Of a stretch of DNA of 64,000 bases, positions 43,578 through 55,999 are shown in pieces. The translations under genes and the position numbers were made by a program. Under the pieces are notes generated by a model. The model had not been told where the DNA came from. It searched no databases and worked only from the letters and a program-made list of their open reading frames with translations. The first letter of the stretch is position 1. Every line of letters begins with the position of its first letter. Source of the stretch: Ganoderma boninense (taxonomy: Eukaryota; Basidiomycota; Agaricomycetes; Polyporales; Polyporaceae); contig CM035308.1 of NCBI GenBank assembly GCA_002900995.3, positions 3,374,810-3,438,809 of the forward strand, in the 5' to 3' direction.

Positions 43578-46500
43578 ATCGTTCATGCACGAGGTGTCGC
43601 CATTAATTGGCGACTGTTGAGTGTGCTCTAGATAAGCCTGAGTTTCAGAGAAAAGGCCCGACAGCTCAGCTCGGAGTACCTTTCGGTTTCCTGATCCTCA
43701 TGATCATCCGTCAAGTGTATTTTATTTATTATCCTCATACGAGGCTTGAATTATATGGCCACTTGAATGTGGACGTCTTCAGTGTGGATTGAAAATCGCA
43801 GGCTTTGGCTAGGACGACAATGTAGATGCACGGGGATCATTGTATTTATTACTATTTGCTACCTGTGCACCGGACTGCGGTTGACGCGGACGTCGCAAAG
43901 ATGGCGCATCTCAAGATGCTCTGCAACAGCGAGCTCGTGTCCACGGCGAGAACGAGGGGGTCTCGTGCATTCTCAGAGAGAATCCTGCTAGCCGCACATG
44001 TTTTGACCGTCGTCTCCAGCTTAGTCAAGTCTTCTTTGGACACCCGCGGGCCACACAAGACGTCCTCCTGGGAGCCTACATGTGCTCAATCAGTGCCGGC
44101 GGCCTTGACAGTTGTCAGTCGCGAAAACCACGTAGTAAATAAGTAGTAACTGGCCGCTCTCGGACCGAGAGATGAGTTTGACAGTGTCGTTCGGCGTTCA
44201 GGGTGCGCGGGGGTTAAGGAATCCCGACACCGAGGGGAAGTAATGGCTGCTGCAAGGCCCCGGCCATCCGGTGCACAGATGGAAGGGATGCCATCCATCT
44301 CGCGCCGTTCAGTCCTGGGCACTAATACTGGGGTCGAGACGACGAGGCGCCGCAGCTCCGGGCTCCAGCGTTGCGGGCCTCCAGTCGAGATCGTTCAAGC
44401 TCAGGCGAACCAATTTGGCAGGCATGGTCGCAGTTCGACACTCACGGGCGCCGCACTGCAACTGAACTCGGGTTGAGACGGTCACGATCATGTCGAGGGG
44501 GGGCTGCTGAACCCACTCTCGTCCACCGCTCCGATGGCTGTGATGAGATGATGATTCAGTGAGTGGAGATGGATAGGTCGTATTGCGAGACGACGTTCTA
44601 CATGACTTGGACAATTCCGCCAGTGAGCTACGCATACGAGTCAGGAACGGGACAGTCGGCCCCCGAGTAACCGGCCAATCTTAATCAACGACGAGCGCGA
44701 GAGCCTTGGCGCCAGCTCCGCCTTGCTCCCGACCACGTTGCCCTTTCAATGACCACCTTGACGATTCTGCAACTTTATGATGGAGATCTGCTTGCTTCTG
44801 CTCCCTTTGACGATGGCATAGAAGAAATCATTCAAGGAGATAGCACTTCTGTGCGTCGCGCTGGCATCCTCATCGCCTCGGAGAGCGAGAGCAGGACAAC
44901 GTTGGGCCCGGAGATATGGGAAGATATCCATAACAGAGGTATTTGAATCCTGACATTGTTGTTCGCGGTACGCAGCCGCATCTGTAATGGACTGAACTCG
45001 GCCTGTCGCATGCAGAACGAACACCGCTGCACTCTGGGAGCCCTCGCGGACTCGGTGGACAGACGTCTCCTCTGCTGTCGGCAAGAGCAGCAAAGGTGGC
45101 AGTTTGGCCTGAGGAGCGGTACGTCGCATCCGTAAATCCAGGACAATCAGGCGTACCCTTCACCGGTCTTCACCGCCCATTCAGTCCTCATGCCTCACCA
45201 ACAGGTGGCACGGGGCGTTCGTGCATGTCTTTGAGGACGGCGTTGAGTACCGGAAGCCAGCAGACTCGCTTGACCATCTCTACTCCGGCTCTCCACACCT
45301 AAAATATCGGAGGAGGTCCCACTGGCGGGGATGGTCAATCGACGGATAGAGTGCGAGGGGTAGGGGGATGTCATTGCGTTCGGGATGGCTTCTGGCAAGG
45401 TTCGTCCACACTTGCGACATTCATGAGTCCGTGTGATAACCCACACATTTTTAGCCCTCAAGTCCCTACGCAGAGGCGTGGCGCTGCATCGCGATTTCTT
45501 CAAGAATGAGGTCCTCGGTGATGGCTGTGGGGTCGTTGGTGATTGGCTTGATCCGGGCTGTGGTGGGAAAGCTCGAGGGAGAGGATTTACGATCGTGATC
45601 CCGAGGGTGAATTGTGAGAATGCAGATATTCATATGTGCTTCGTGCTGAACTAATGCATCCATGCCGGTGCTAACACCATCAGAATGCACGTTTGGACGC
45701 GATGATGATGGAGGAGGACCTGGTTGAGGGATGGCCGGAGATGAGATGAGCAAACTACGACTGCTACAGTAAGTTACGACTACCGTCTACCCTTTCTCTA
45801 CGATCCCGTCGTCACGATTATACGAGGGTGCGCGGTGTGCCAGCTTGGCTTCGCGCCCTGTCTGTCTCGACCCGTGCTGCACCAACACTGACACTTATCA
45901 TACTGACGCACTACTGCCCACTTGTTTTATACAGACAGCTGTTGGTCACGATGCAGAGGTGACAGGAAACCTGCATCAAACTCCTCCGGTTCCATCGAGG
46001 TTGCCGCCACCAAACCGCCCCTTCAGGATCCAGTCAAGCACAGCTGGTGCTAGTAGCTCATCCTTGGCCGAAGACCGCCATATCAGTCGAGGTCGCAAAG
46101 CAGTGTCTGAGTGTCCGTCTTCTGCCTCATCTCCGGCAGGCCGCTGAGAGTGGTCTCGGCAGTCTCTTGGATTTTCCGAGCGATGAGTGCTGATGTTGCC
46201 CAGTGCAGAGGAAAGATCCTGTACGAACACCGGCTCCACGATGGTCCTTCAACCGAGCACAGAGCGTTGAGCTCACCAAAGAGGCAAGGTCACGGCTCTC
46301 CACCAGCGTCGCTATTTGTTCGACTTGCGCGCTGATATGACTCTCGTGGAAGCCGGAACTCGTCTTCCCCGACGTACTTGAGGAACGTGATGATATATTG
46401 CGCCGTTTCGGATCTGTGCGAGTGGGCTTTTAGCACCGTTAACGCCTATGTAGGGCTCATGATGCAAGTCAGTTCGTGGTGATACCGGAGTGTCGGCGCC

Positions 46501-46929
46501 TGCGAAACTGCCCCACGCACGCAATGTGGCAGATGTCAACTCGGTTGCTACGTCTCCAGGAAGACTCACCCCAAACTTGGCTTCAAGTCGGACATCCTCG
46601 CTTTTGGCTGGATCTACATCCACAGCAGGGTCCTGAGCTACAGCCATAGGTATCCAGTCCTCCGACTGAGATGTCCGCTCGACTGTGGAGACCATCTGCC
46701 ACCGTCCAACGGCCTGCTCCTCGTAAGTACTTATATTTGCCGAGTTTGTGGTGGCGACTGCTCACTTGTGCTGATATATCTGTCCTGCAGTCGAGGACTG
46801 GCCGTGGATCGGAGAGATTGGTAGCAGTGCCCTGAAATAAGATGTACTCTAGCTGGTGTTCCCGGCAGGATATAACTACCACTATAGGGCCTACGACAGC
46901 AGTTCCAGTGACCGCCTTCTTCAGCTCCC
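43578..46929. other. Gene-poor 3.3 kb with decayed coding scraps, minus strand
   Basis: No gene can be supported. Minus-strand open stretches at about 46,312-46,695 (with YIGVNGAKSPLAQIRNGAIYHH), 46,110-46,240 and 45,466-45,753 (with DPTAITEDLILEEIAMQRHA) have a conserved look and could be exons of one unrecognised gene. Frames between them carry stops. The rest shows nothing. Confidence 0.35.
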
Positions 46930-48981
46930 ATGTCTTCCTTTCAGTTTTCGCTATCAGATAGTTCCTTGTCTCGTATCCAGGAAGCTCTTGCATGCCTTGT
47001 CATCGGCACAGTTGTGGCAACTGCGTGCGTCGTCTCCATCTTCGACTGACGAATGTGAAATATTTGGCTGACCATATCACCCGCCAGTGTCTACGGTGTC
47101 ACCGTTTTGCAAACCTACATATATTTCGGGAATAGTCGTCGAGACTCCATCCGCCTGAAATTATTCGTCAGTAGTGAGCTAACTCGCGTCCGGGAGAATG
47201 GTCAGGCTGACGTCGTTGTTCTAGGTCGCACTCCTGTTGTACGTTCACAAATAAACAAATACTTTGAGCACGATTTACGATTGCGTACAGCGCGCTCGAC
47301 ACTGTCTCGCTGGCCTTGACTGTCGCAATTATGTATGGCTACGTCGTCTCCGACTTCGGAAACCCGCTCCTACTTCTCAAAGCTAACCAGTGAGTTGTCG
47401 TCCTCGACTCAGCCATGGCTATTCTCTGACTGTTCACCTTGCAGTGGCATTGTGGTGAGCTCATCGTTGTAGTTTCGACATCTAGAGGGGAAACTCACTG
47501 TTGCTCTCAGTGGGAGAACGGAATCACGGTGACTTGCATGGTCTTCGAGCGTTCACAGTCCGAGCGTAACTAACTGAGACTCAGGTCGTTATCGCGACAT
47601 TCACACAATGGTATGTGCTCTCTTTTTGAGCGCATTGTCCTCGTTACGCTCTCTCATCGGCGACTAGCTACTTTGCACACCGGCTTTGGGATCGTGAGCC
47701 ATTCCGCATGCGACACTGGAGACGAGATGACACTGACAACTCGGAGTGACAGTCAGCAAGGGGAACATCGCACTCACGAGCAGCGTGGTAAGTTCGAATT
47801 ATTGTCGCACCTAGGAGCTTGCTTAATAGGATTGTTAGATTATTCTTGCCTTATGCTCATGTGGTGCGTAGTCATAACGAATTATAATATCCCTGATGTT
47901 GATTTCTCTCCAGGTCCCGGGATAGGTATGCCGTCACGGAGTACTCGCAACGTTCAGTGTTATTCGATCACTGATGTTCTAATGCCGACTTTGACGTTGA
48001 AAAAGCCATATCCGTGGACCTGTACGTCAACTATGACGGAGTCCCTGCTTGCATGCTTACAGTCGATCTACCATTAGGTACATCCACCCGGACAGCCTCT
48101 TCGTCTCGACGATCGAGACCAGGGTTCTCTCAGGCTTCGCGAACGGTCTGAGTGTCGTCTGCGATGTTCTCATCGCGGCGTCGCTTTCCTACTACCTTCG
48201 CTCGAAACGAACCGGATTCAAGCGGTGAGCACAGTATCAGTTACGCAAGTGCGTCACGAGCCCCATAATCTGATGCATTTCGCCTATGCAGGACGGATTC
48301 GATCATCAACAGGTTGATTATCTACGCGGTGAATCGCGGTGCCCTTACTGCGTGAGTTCGGAGCTCGGTGTGATAGGCATCCAGGGGAGGCACCGCTGAC
48401 ACTTCTCTGTGGACGACCAGGATGTGCCAGGCTGGCCACATGATCGCCGTAAGTGCTTTTTTGGATTCGTATATGCGAGTGTTCTGACAACGCCCTGCAT
48501 ATGCCCAGATCGTCGCTTTTCCGGGGAAGTTCATCTTCTTCCCGTTCGCCGTCTTGGATGGACGAAGTACGTCTATGCGCACACTTGCCGTCTCCGAGCA
48601 TTCCGCTGATCCTCCGCTCCAGTGTACTGCAATACCCTCATGGCGACGTAAACATTCTTCATCCAGGCGTCAAATACTGCTCTGCGGGAACTGATGGAAT
48701 CGGCTCCCTACAGGCTCAACGCCCAACGGTCGATCTTGAAGGACGACAGAAACAACACCGGGGGTATGGGCACTGTCAATGTGAATATCCACAATTCTAC
48801 GATCCGACCTACTTCGGTGAATCTCCACGATTCATTGAGCCCGACGCCGACAGCAGGAGCTGGAAATGAAAAGCCTCCGGAGCCCTCTGGACGGGACGCC
48901 GCCGAGCGTGAGTCAATCTCGAGATTGCTCTTGATCACTGATTTGAATGCTGACTTCCACGGCTACCCCACAGTCGTGTAG
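46930..48981 (+). CDS. DUF6534-type seven-helix membrane protein (array member D)
   Basis: The start at 46,930 gives MSSFQFSLSDSSLSRIQEA and a first helix CLVIGTVVATA. Exons follow with VYGVTVLQTYIYFGNSRRDS, ALDTVSLALTVAIMYGYVV, DFGNPLLLLKA, ENGITV, VIATFTQW, YFAHRLW, GNIALTSSV, a long exon TIETRVLSGFANGLSVVCD to SKRTGFKR, TDSIINRLIIYAVNRGALTA, FPGKFIFFPFAVLDG, YCNTLMAT and LNAQRSILKDDRNNTGG. The tail is hydrophilic and ends at TAG 48,979-48,981; the last intron (GTGAGT...CACAG) may or may not be removed, as the stop is the same in both readings. A GATATAAC motif at about 46,868 may act as a TATA element. Confidence 0.78.
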
Positions 48982-49548
48982 CGTTGTTCACAACAGGTTT
49001 CTGCCTGGGGAAGGTACGGGGCGATGGGGCAGGGCCTCATTCCTCCGGGTTCGCACCGAACGAAGAGGTATAAGGGTCCGGAAAGGAGAGTTCGATTGTA
49101 TGTTTGTCAAATTTTTCGTACATGCAAGGCTCGTGGCACTGGTTGTCAGGACCTTGAGAAGTCGCGGAGCCAGAAGAAGCTACGCTATTCAATACCGTCC
49201 GGTGCGGCCAAAATATTGGCCTCCAGCCAGCTTTCTCTCTCAACCCCTTGACTTTGTTTGACTCGAGCTCGCGTTGCGCGGAGAAAGGGGGCCGGGTCGT
49301 CTCCGAACTCGAAAGTCGAGTCCGACTTCGACACGGCGGTCTTCGAAGCACGAAGAACAAAAGTTACAGTCCAAGTACTGGGGGTATGCACGACAAAACA
49401 GATATTTCTAACGAGATTGTGAACAGTAGCTACCCCTCAACCATTAGCAGACCACAGCGGATGGCACGACAAGGGCTCCGGCCGCGCATTTTAGCTCCCA
49501 AGGCCGGCATCCAAAAATCCCGAGATAAAAGAGAAATGGCCCATATTT
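48982..49548. other. Convergent intergenic region
   Basis: It lies between the 3' ends of the DUF6534 gene D and the minus-strand dehydrogenase. No gene is seen. Confidence 0.5.
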
Positions 49549-52224
49549 TCACGGTGAGATCAGCTGGACGAACTTGAATCCACCACTAGTAGTCAGCGAA
49601 CCGGCAACGACAGCAAGAGTAACAGCGGAGAGCCACAACGCCCACCTCTTCGACGCGCTGCCGGCGCGCTTGGCGGGACGGGGCGGGAGGGACGGGAAGA
49701 GCATTTGCATCGGTTTGAGGGACTATCCCCAGAGGTCAGCAGCGCTGCTTCAGCCTGAGAACGTAAAAACGGACGGACCTTGTACGGAGGGTACCTGCAG
49801 CCGAAGCCGACCTTGTCCACCCTAAATATAAGAGGGTCAGGATGGAGTGACGGAGATGGAGCGGAACTGCTTGCTCACCAGCTGGGGTTGTCGATGCACG
49901 CACGCTTGTGCGTGAACTGCTCGAACATGTCTTGTCCGGTGTAGTATCCATCTAGCCGAGGTCGCGGCTGTCAGGAGCGCTGCACGGCGGTCAGAGAAAT
50001 AGCAGCGCTACGTACATCCGCTCTCGCCGATCCCGCCCATGGGGAGACCGGGGACTGTGGGAGTGGAAGGCAGAAACGGTGTTCGTCAGCGTCCGGCACA
50101 CGGTACCCGCTGCGCGGAACGCCTGGCGCGTACCTCCGACGACGATCATGGTGTCATTCGCGACCGCCGAGCCGCTCTCCGTGTTGTTGAACACTGCATG
50201 AAGTGCAAGCTCGCGTGAGCATCGTGCTGCAGCACTGGAATCGCCACTGGGCAGACGACTCGCCTTTGTCCTGGAAGGCTTTGTCCTGCGAAAACACGTA
50301 GACGACCAGCGGGTGATCCCTAACCGCGAGGATTCATCATGTCAGGAAGATCGCGTCTACCTCTTATCCCGAACGCCGGGGTAAATTCCGTACCGCGCGT
50401 TTGATGAACTCAATCGCCTCATCGACGTCCTTGACAGGGACGACCGACAGCACAGGTCCGAATATCTCTCTAGCAGCATATCACGGAAACAGTAGCATGA
50501 GATGTCAGTAAAGGCTCGAGTCGCAGCAAATCAAGCTCAACTGGAAGACGTACTGGCTCATGAGGGAGTCGTCGCCCGTGACGTCCTTGACGAGCGTCGG
50601 GGCGATGTACTTGCTCTGGACGTCTGCGTCGCCGCCGAAGACGACAGTGCCGTTGGTATTGTCGATGAGGTTCTTGATGCGCCGGGTATGCGCCTCGCTC
50701 ACGATGCGGCCGAGTGAGTCCGACTTCTCAGGGCCGTCGGGGAAGAACGAGTTGTGGCTGGTTGACGCGAGGAGTCAACGACGCAGACAGGGACTGACGT
50801 GAAAAAACGACTCAAGAACTTACACTTCCTTGACCGCCTCCACGAAGGCGTCCTGGATGTGCGCGGGTACAGGATGTATTCCGGGCACACGCATATCTAG
50901 GCGTGAACAGCGATGAGCAAGGAATGCTGCAAGTCGCATTGGGAGGTCTACCTGTCCCGTGCCAAGGCATCTTCCCCAGAGGATTCGTTTGGCAGCGACC
51001 TTGAGGTCAGTCTTGGGATCGATCACTACGGGGTTTTTCCCTGCCATATCGCACGAATTCAGCGTTCATTTCGACGCCAGTACGTTCCTTTCCATACCTC
51101 CGAGCTGCGAGATAAGGCAAGTGGGTTAGAGGAGGATATGCAGCAAGAGTAGAGGAATCAATGAACAGTACCTCAAGAGTCAATGGTGTAAGGTGTTTTG
51201 ATGCCGCTGCTGAGATAATTCGTGCGACATGGCCGTTCCCTGGGATCCGACCGGTCAGATATTGATCACCGGCATGTCCGTCGCCATTCATACTTGCCTA
51301 TGTACAGAACTATCGAGGAGAGATTCAGTATCAACTATTAAAAGGCCCATAAAATATACACGCACTATGATCCCAACGGAACTCGAGCACCTGAGCAAAA
51401 AAACCAGGTCAGATAGCCTCGAAGCCAATCCAGAATATATGTACAGACCTTCGTCGTCTCCGGAATTCCGCCTTGGATGACATGGTAGAACTCGGGGTCG
51501 AGGTACTTGGGGATGAGTTCTGCAAACAGAGCGCTAGTGGTCGGACAGTGCTCGGAGGGCTTGATGACCACGGCGTTTCCTCCAGCGATCGCGCCAACCT
51601 ACCAAAAGCAGTATGAGTCACTCGACTGTTACCTTCACCGAGGGGAGAGGAGCGTACCAGAGGAGACAAAGTCAAGACGACTGGGCCGTTGAAGGGGGAA
51701 ATGATGAGCACGACGCCCTTCGGCTCGTGTCTGTACTTCGGGCCCATGGCCCAGAAGCTGAGGTCGAATTCAGCCTTCTTCGGAGCAGCCCATTTCTCCA
51801 CTCCGTTGTACGCTTTTGCGACGTCAAGGTACACAGGGGCAAAGTCGAAACTATAACAGACAGATGCGGTGTCAGATGTCAGAGATGGACGGGCATCCCG
51901 CCACGGTCTAGACCCAGGAGCTACGCACAACTCGGTCTCGAGGAACGGACGCCCCAGGTCCTGCTTCAACGCGTCCTTGAACCTCTCTTCGTTGTCCTTG
52001 AGTAGGTATCCGACTTGTGCGATTTGCTCCTTGCGGTACGCAATGGATTTAGCCCGACCGGACTTGTATGCTTGCCGCGCTCGAGCATGGATCTGGAAAG
52101 CAGGATGGAGTGAGTTCCACAGCGCCGGTAGCCCCAGCCGCCACGGCCAGTAGTAGTAGAAGCGCACCTTAGGAATCTCGTCTAGAGGTGTGTAGTCCTG
52201 AGAGGGGCCAATTTTCGCGTCCAT
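49549..52224 (-). CDS. Tail-anchored fatty aldehyde dehydrogenase (ALDH3/Hfd1-like)
   Basis: Family members oxidise long-chain aldehydes to acids with NAD, often on ER or lipid-droplet membranes. On the minus strand the exons read MDAKIGPSQDYTPLDEIPK; AYKSGRAKSIAYRKEQIAQV; LLKDNEERFKDALKQDLGRP; the Rossmann part GVVLIISPFN; GAIAGGNAVVIKPSEHCPTT; LDPEFYHVIQGGIPETTK; KHLTPLTLE with the conserved Glu; GKNPVVIDPKTDLKVAAKRI; GQ then IC with the catalytic Cys; SEAHTRRIKNLIDNT; EIFGPVLSVVPVKDVDEAIE; FNNTESGSAVANDTM; and VDKVGFGCRYPPYK. The last exon adds a hydrophobic helix LWLSAVTLAVVAGSL and ends FVQLISP at 49,549, fitting a tail anchor. Two oddities: one base seems missing near 50,878 (EYIL then VPAHIQDAF lie in different frames), and the usual FTGS motif reads LTGR with no clean acceptor. 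One intron uses a GC donor. It could be an active gene with a base error, or a young pseudogene. Confidence 0.82.
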
Positions 52225-53117
52225 CGCTCAATATGGATGCCAGACGGTAGTACAGAGAGGTCAAGGATGAAGAGAAGGTGCAAGGTGTGGGCGGGCAGGC
52301 AGACGGGGAGAGGCCGCCAGTTGTATGATGCTGGTTGGGCGCTCATGTTAGACGCCACGGCGACTATGGAAGCCGCCGAGCTCCGTCAGCGTCGGGTTCA
52401 TCCAGAGCAACATCACCGGTACCACCGACACCGACAGCGCCGCCCTTCTGCGGTGATACGGAGATGGTATGGACGAAGGTAGGAACTTCAGGCACAGGAT
52501 CGCTGTAGTGAAGACTCAGTAACTCATTGTCCACCGTGACAGAACTTGAAATTGTTGCAGTCCGAGTCGTCGTTCATTCTCATGAAAACGGAAACCAGCT
52601 TTAACATCCAGGCACCAACATGCAACTTTCCAGAGTCAATGTTGGCGCTTTTTGTAGCTGAGAAGCGGCTGCGAAGGTGGTTCCGGCATCTCGCTGGAAC
52701 GCACGCATTCGGACAGATAGAAGTGCTCGACCGACACCCCGAGAGTTCCGAGCCAGGCGATCCGCCCGACGAACCGCAATGACTGCTTCCCTTCAGTGCT
52801 CCCTTCGTCAGCTATTCTCCCAAGCTGCCATGCTCAGGCAAGACATCTCTCTTCCATGTTCAAGGCTCCTCGCGCTAGGCCACCATCTATCTACCCACAT
52901 TCGACATACTACATTGTTAAGCTCACGGATTCATTTTTAGGTCTACAGTTAGTATCTGCGTCCAAGGCGAGCGCATCAGCGCTGTACGAGGGTGGAGACG
53001 GAGCCAGTTCGAGGCGTCTCTCGAGACCCTTGATTGGAACCGGATAGCCCCTCCGATACATGGATATAAGAAAAGACTCCGAGAACACAGAGCGCCAACT
53101 GTTGCTCCCGGCCCACC
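52225..53117. other. Divergent intergenic region between ALDH and DUF6534 gene E
   Basis: No gene is supported. It is probably a shared promoter region for the two outward-facing genes; a GATATAAG motif at about 53,061 lies about 55 bases before the DUF6534 start. Confidence 0.5.
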
Positions 53118-55251
53118 ATGTCAGCTCAACTGGGTATCCCGCCCGCAGCTCTTGCGACCCTCAAGGAGTCGCTTACCTGCCTTTTACTCGGTACGGTAGT
53201 GGCCACAGGGTACGCCTTCCTATACATTCTAGCTATTCCCGCTACATCTACCCCACTACGCAGAGTGTATGGCATCACAGTCTTGCAAGCGTACACCTAC
53301 TTCCGACATGCTGGCCAACGCTCCACAGGTATGAAGTGCTTCGTGAGTTATTCCTTCTCATCCGACCGCGTTGGAGCTGATTTCTGCCCCAAGGTCGCCA
53401 TGCTGTTGTAGGTGCCCCATATAAGTGTGCTTTTGGTCACTCACGATGAGTTGCAGCATCCTCGACACACTCTCTATGATCCTGAATGTCGATGGCCTGT
53501 ACGACTATGTCATACGCGATTACGGGAACCCCGTTCTCCTTCTCAAAGTCCCGGGGTGAGCTTTCCTTCCCATTGTACTAACGATTCTGCCGTACTGAAG
53601 GCGTGCTTCAGCACCTTGGCGGTGAGCACTGACTCTGGAAACACGGAGAGCCATCGGAGGCTCATGCTGTTGTTCTAGTTTGAGAATGGTGTTACAGTGA
53701 GTGTGATGAGTCTCTCGGAGATGAAGGACGTTTCAGACTGAGCGCGCGTCAGGTTCTGATCGGAACACTCACACAATGGTCGGTGTTCTCAATCAAACGC
53801 TGTGTCAAGCTTTCTGACCGGTCTTTAGCTTCTTCGCACACCGTCTGTGGGCCCGTACGTCTCTGGGAACCCTCGATTCTCCGGGAATAACATCGTCCTG
53901 ATGCCCCGTTCATCTTCATAGTGAGCAACAGGAACATCCTTCTCACGAGCAGCATTGTATGTTCAAAATCTCTGCGATCTCACGATAACCACTCTCTAAT
54001 CTCGAATGGTCAGGTCATCCTTGCTCTGTGTTCTTGCGGTACGTGACGTGGTTATCTCTTCAAATTATTAGTACGGTATTGATGATACTCTCCTTTGCGC
54101 TTCCTAGGTCCGGGACTAGGTACTCGCGACCGACACAGTTTTTGAATTATTCACTCACTAATATGCACCCACTGCATTCCATGGTGATGTCAGCAATATC
54201 TGTGAATATGTACGTGCATTGCGTCTTTTTAATTGCCCACAACGTCGAAGCAGCTACTCACCATAAGATGATCTGGTTTTTCTAGGTACACCCACAAGAA
54301 CATCATGTTCCTCGGGTCTGTCGAGACTCGCATCCTCGCCGGTTTTGGGAACGGCTTGAGCGTGATTTGCGACGTCCTCATCGCCGCAGCGCTCACTTAC
54401 TACCTGAGCTCGAGAAGGACTGGCTTTGTGAGGTACGTTTCGGCCGCATCAGTGCACGGTGTGCGGAGCTCAATGGGGGAGACGCTGCTTAGGACAAACT
54501 CGATCATCAACAAGCTCATCTTATACGCGGTCAATCGCGGGATTCTTACAGCGTGAGTCTTCAGAGGGATTCGTGAGATCCCCGCATGTGTGTGATTGAG
54601 ATTGATTGGGATTGATACAGAACTTGCCAAGCCTGCCATATGATCACCGTATGGGTCTTTTCGAGTGAAAGGGCTCAGACAGGATGACTGAAGTCTCGTT
54701 AGACCATCGCTCTTCCCGGCCGCTTCATCTTCCTGCCTTTTGCACTCTTGGATGGGAAACGTAGGCAGACTTTTCTGTTTTTCGGAGGCGTCTACTGATT
54801 ATTTCCCAGTGTACTGTAACACACTCTTGGCGACGTACGTTCTCCCGTTTCTGTACTTCTCGTGCGCTGAGTCGCTGATCTACGCATTTCCTCGCCGTTA
54901 GGCTGAACGCACAGAGGTCGATCAGGAAAGACGACAACAACGTCGTGGAGTTAGGTACTCATATTCTCGACCGCATGAAACACTCGACCTCTGGGACTGG
55001 GACGCAGCAAGGAACCACTAGACCATCAGGCATGGAGAGCGTAAGTCCCTGAGCATTCACGGTACACGCAGCATATACTGTAAGATTCGTCCTCACCAAT
55101 TATTTCACAGTCCTCGGAAACCATGCGTGCCTTCTTCCACCCCGGTAAAGAAATGGTTTGCGAATGGTTTTCCTCAGTATATATATACTCCATCTGACGA
55201 CTCCATCCATAGGACGATGGGCATACGCCGAGCAACCACAGCGATGCCTGA
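53118..55251 (+). CDS. DUF6534-type seven-helix membrane protein (array member E)
   Basis: The protein starts MSAQLGIPPAALATLKES with helix CLLLGTVVAT, then RVYGITVLQAYTYFRHAG, ILDTLSMILNVDGLYDYVI, DYGNPVLLLKVPG, FENGVT, LIGTLTQW, FFAHRLW, NRNILLTSSI, VILALCSCG, a long exon SVETRILAGFGNGLSVICDV to SRRTGFVR, TNSIINKLILYAVNRGILTA, TCQACHMIT, LPGRFIFLPFALLDGK, YCNTLLAT and LNAQRSIRKDDNNVVELGT. All are family hallmarks. The 3' end is uncertain: with the acceptor ATCCATAG the tail can end DDGHTPSNHSDA at 55,251, but another phase would run to about 55,343. Confidence 0.8.
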
Positions 55252-55999
55252 GGCCGAGGAAACGATGGGAAGTGCTGATGTCCTCGCACTGGCGGCCAGC
55301 TGGGTCGTCCGATACTCATAGGATGTCCAGCATATTATTTTGACCACAGTGCACTTTATGATTATCTATACACTGTGTTCAGAACGTCGACAGGCCCGAA
55401 AGAGTCGGAGTCCACTAGACGAGTCGCAGATGCTAACCGCTCAATGAATCCCTGTCGACGCGGCCTGGTCTGGTTAGAGTGTCGAGCACTAACCGAAACT
55501 CTGAGTCCGGTTGTCTCAGGTCAGGCTTCCAGCTCGACTTGACCTACTGTACTGTGTCTTGACGTTAGCGAACGCAGGGCAGGACGTGGTAGCGCCACCA
55601 GTCCAGGGCTTCCTGCTAAGCGCAAACTGCTCCCTGTGAGTCGGACATGGCGCCGGGGAAAACCCTTGGCAAGGCAACGCTGTGCATGAACCACCTCAGG
55701 CCGTCTTGCTCTCGACCGCCGCCGGCCTACCATGTCCACCTCTTGTGTTCACCCTGTTCATTCTCCGGCAAGGGCTAGTTGGGGATTTACTCATTGACCG
55801 GTATTTCCGGCATGTCCGGTGTTTGGGCTTATCAAGACAAAATGGTGTCAAAAGGGTCAACTAATGCGCAACGTCCCGTCCCATGAAAGTTTGCTCGTGG
55901 ATACGTATAAATACCAGGTGCGAGCAATCATTTCGAAAGACAACCAAACACACTCACACTGTTCCGAATCACACTCGCTACACCACAGATATCACCACC
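55252..55999. other. Intergenic region and SDR promoter
   Basis: No gene is seen. It contains the TATA element of the following gene. Confidence 0.5.
55906..55913 (+). promoter_or_regulatory. TATA box of the short-chain dehydrogenase gene
   Basis: TATAAATA lies 87-94 bases before the ATG at 56,000, followed by an A/C-rich leader (ACCAAACACACTCACAC), typical of fungal 5' untranslated sequence. Confidence 0.65.

Noticed and set aside
49037..49391. Coding frames in the convergent spacer between gene D and the dehydrogenase
   Set aside because: They overlap on both strands, contain no family motif and lie where two 3' ends meet.
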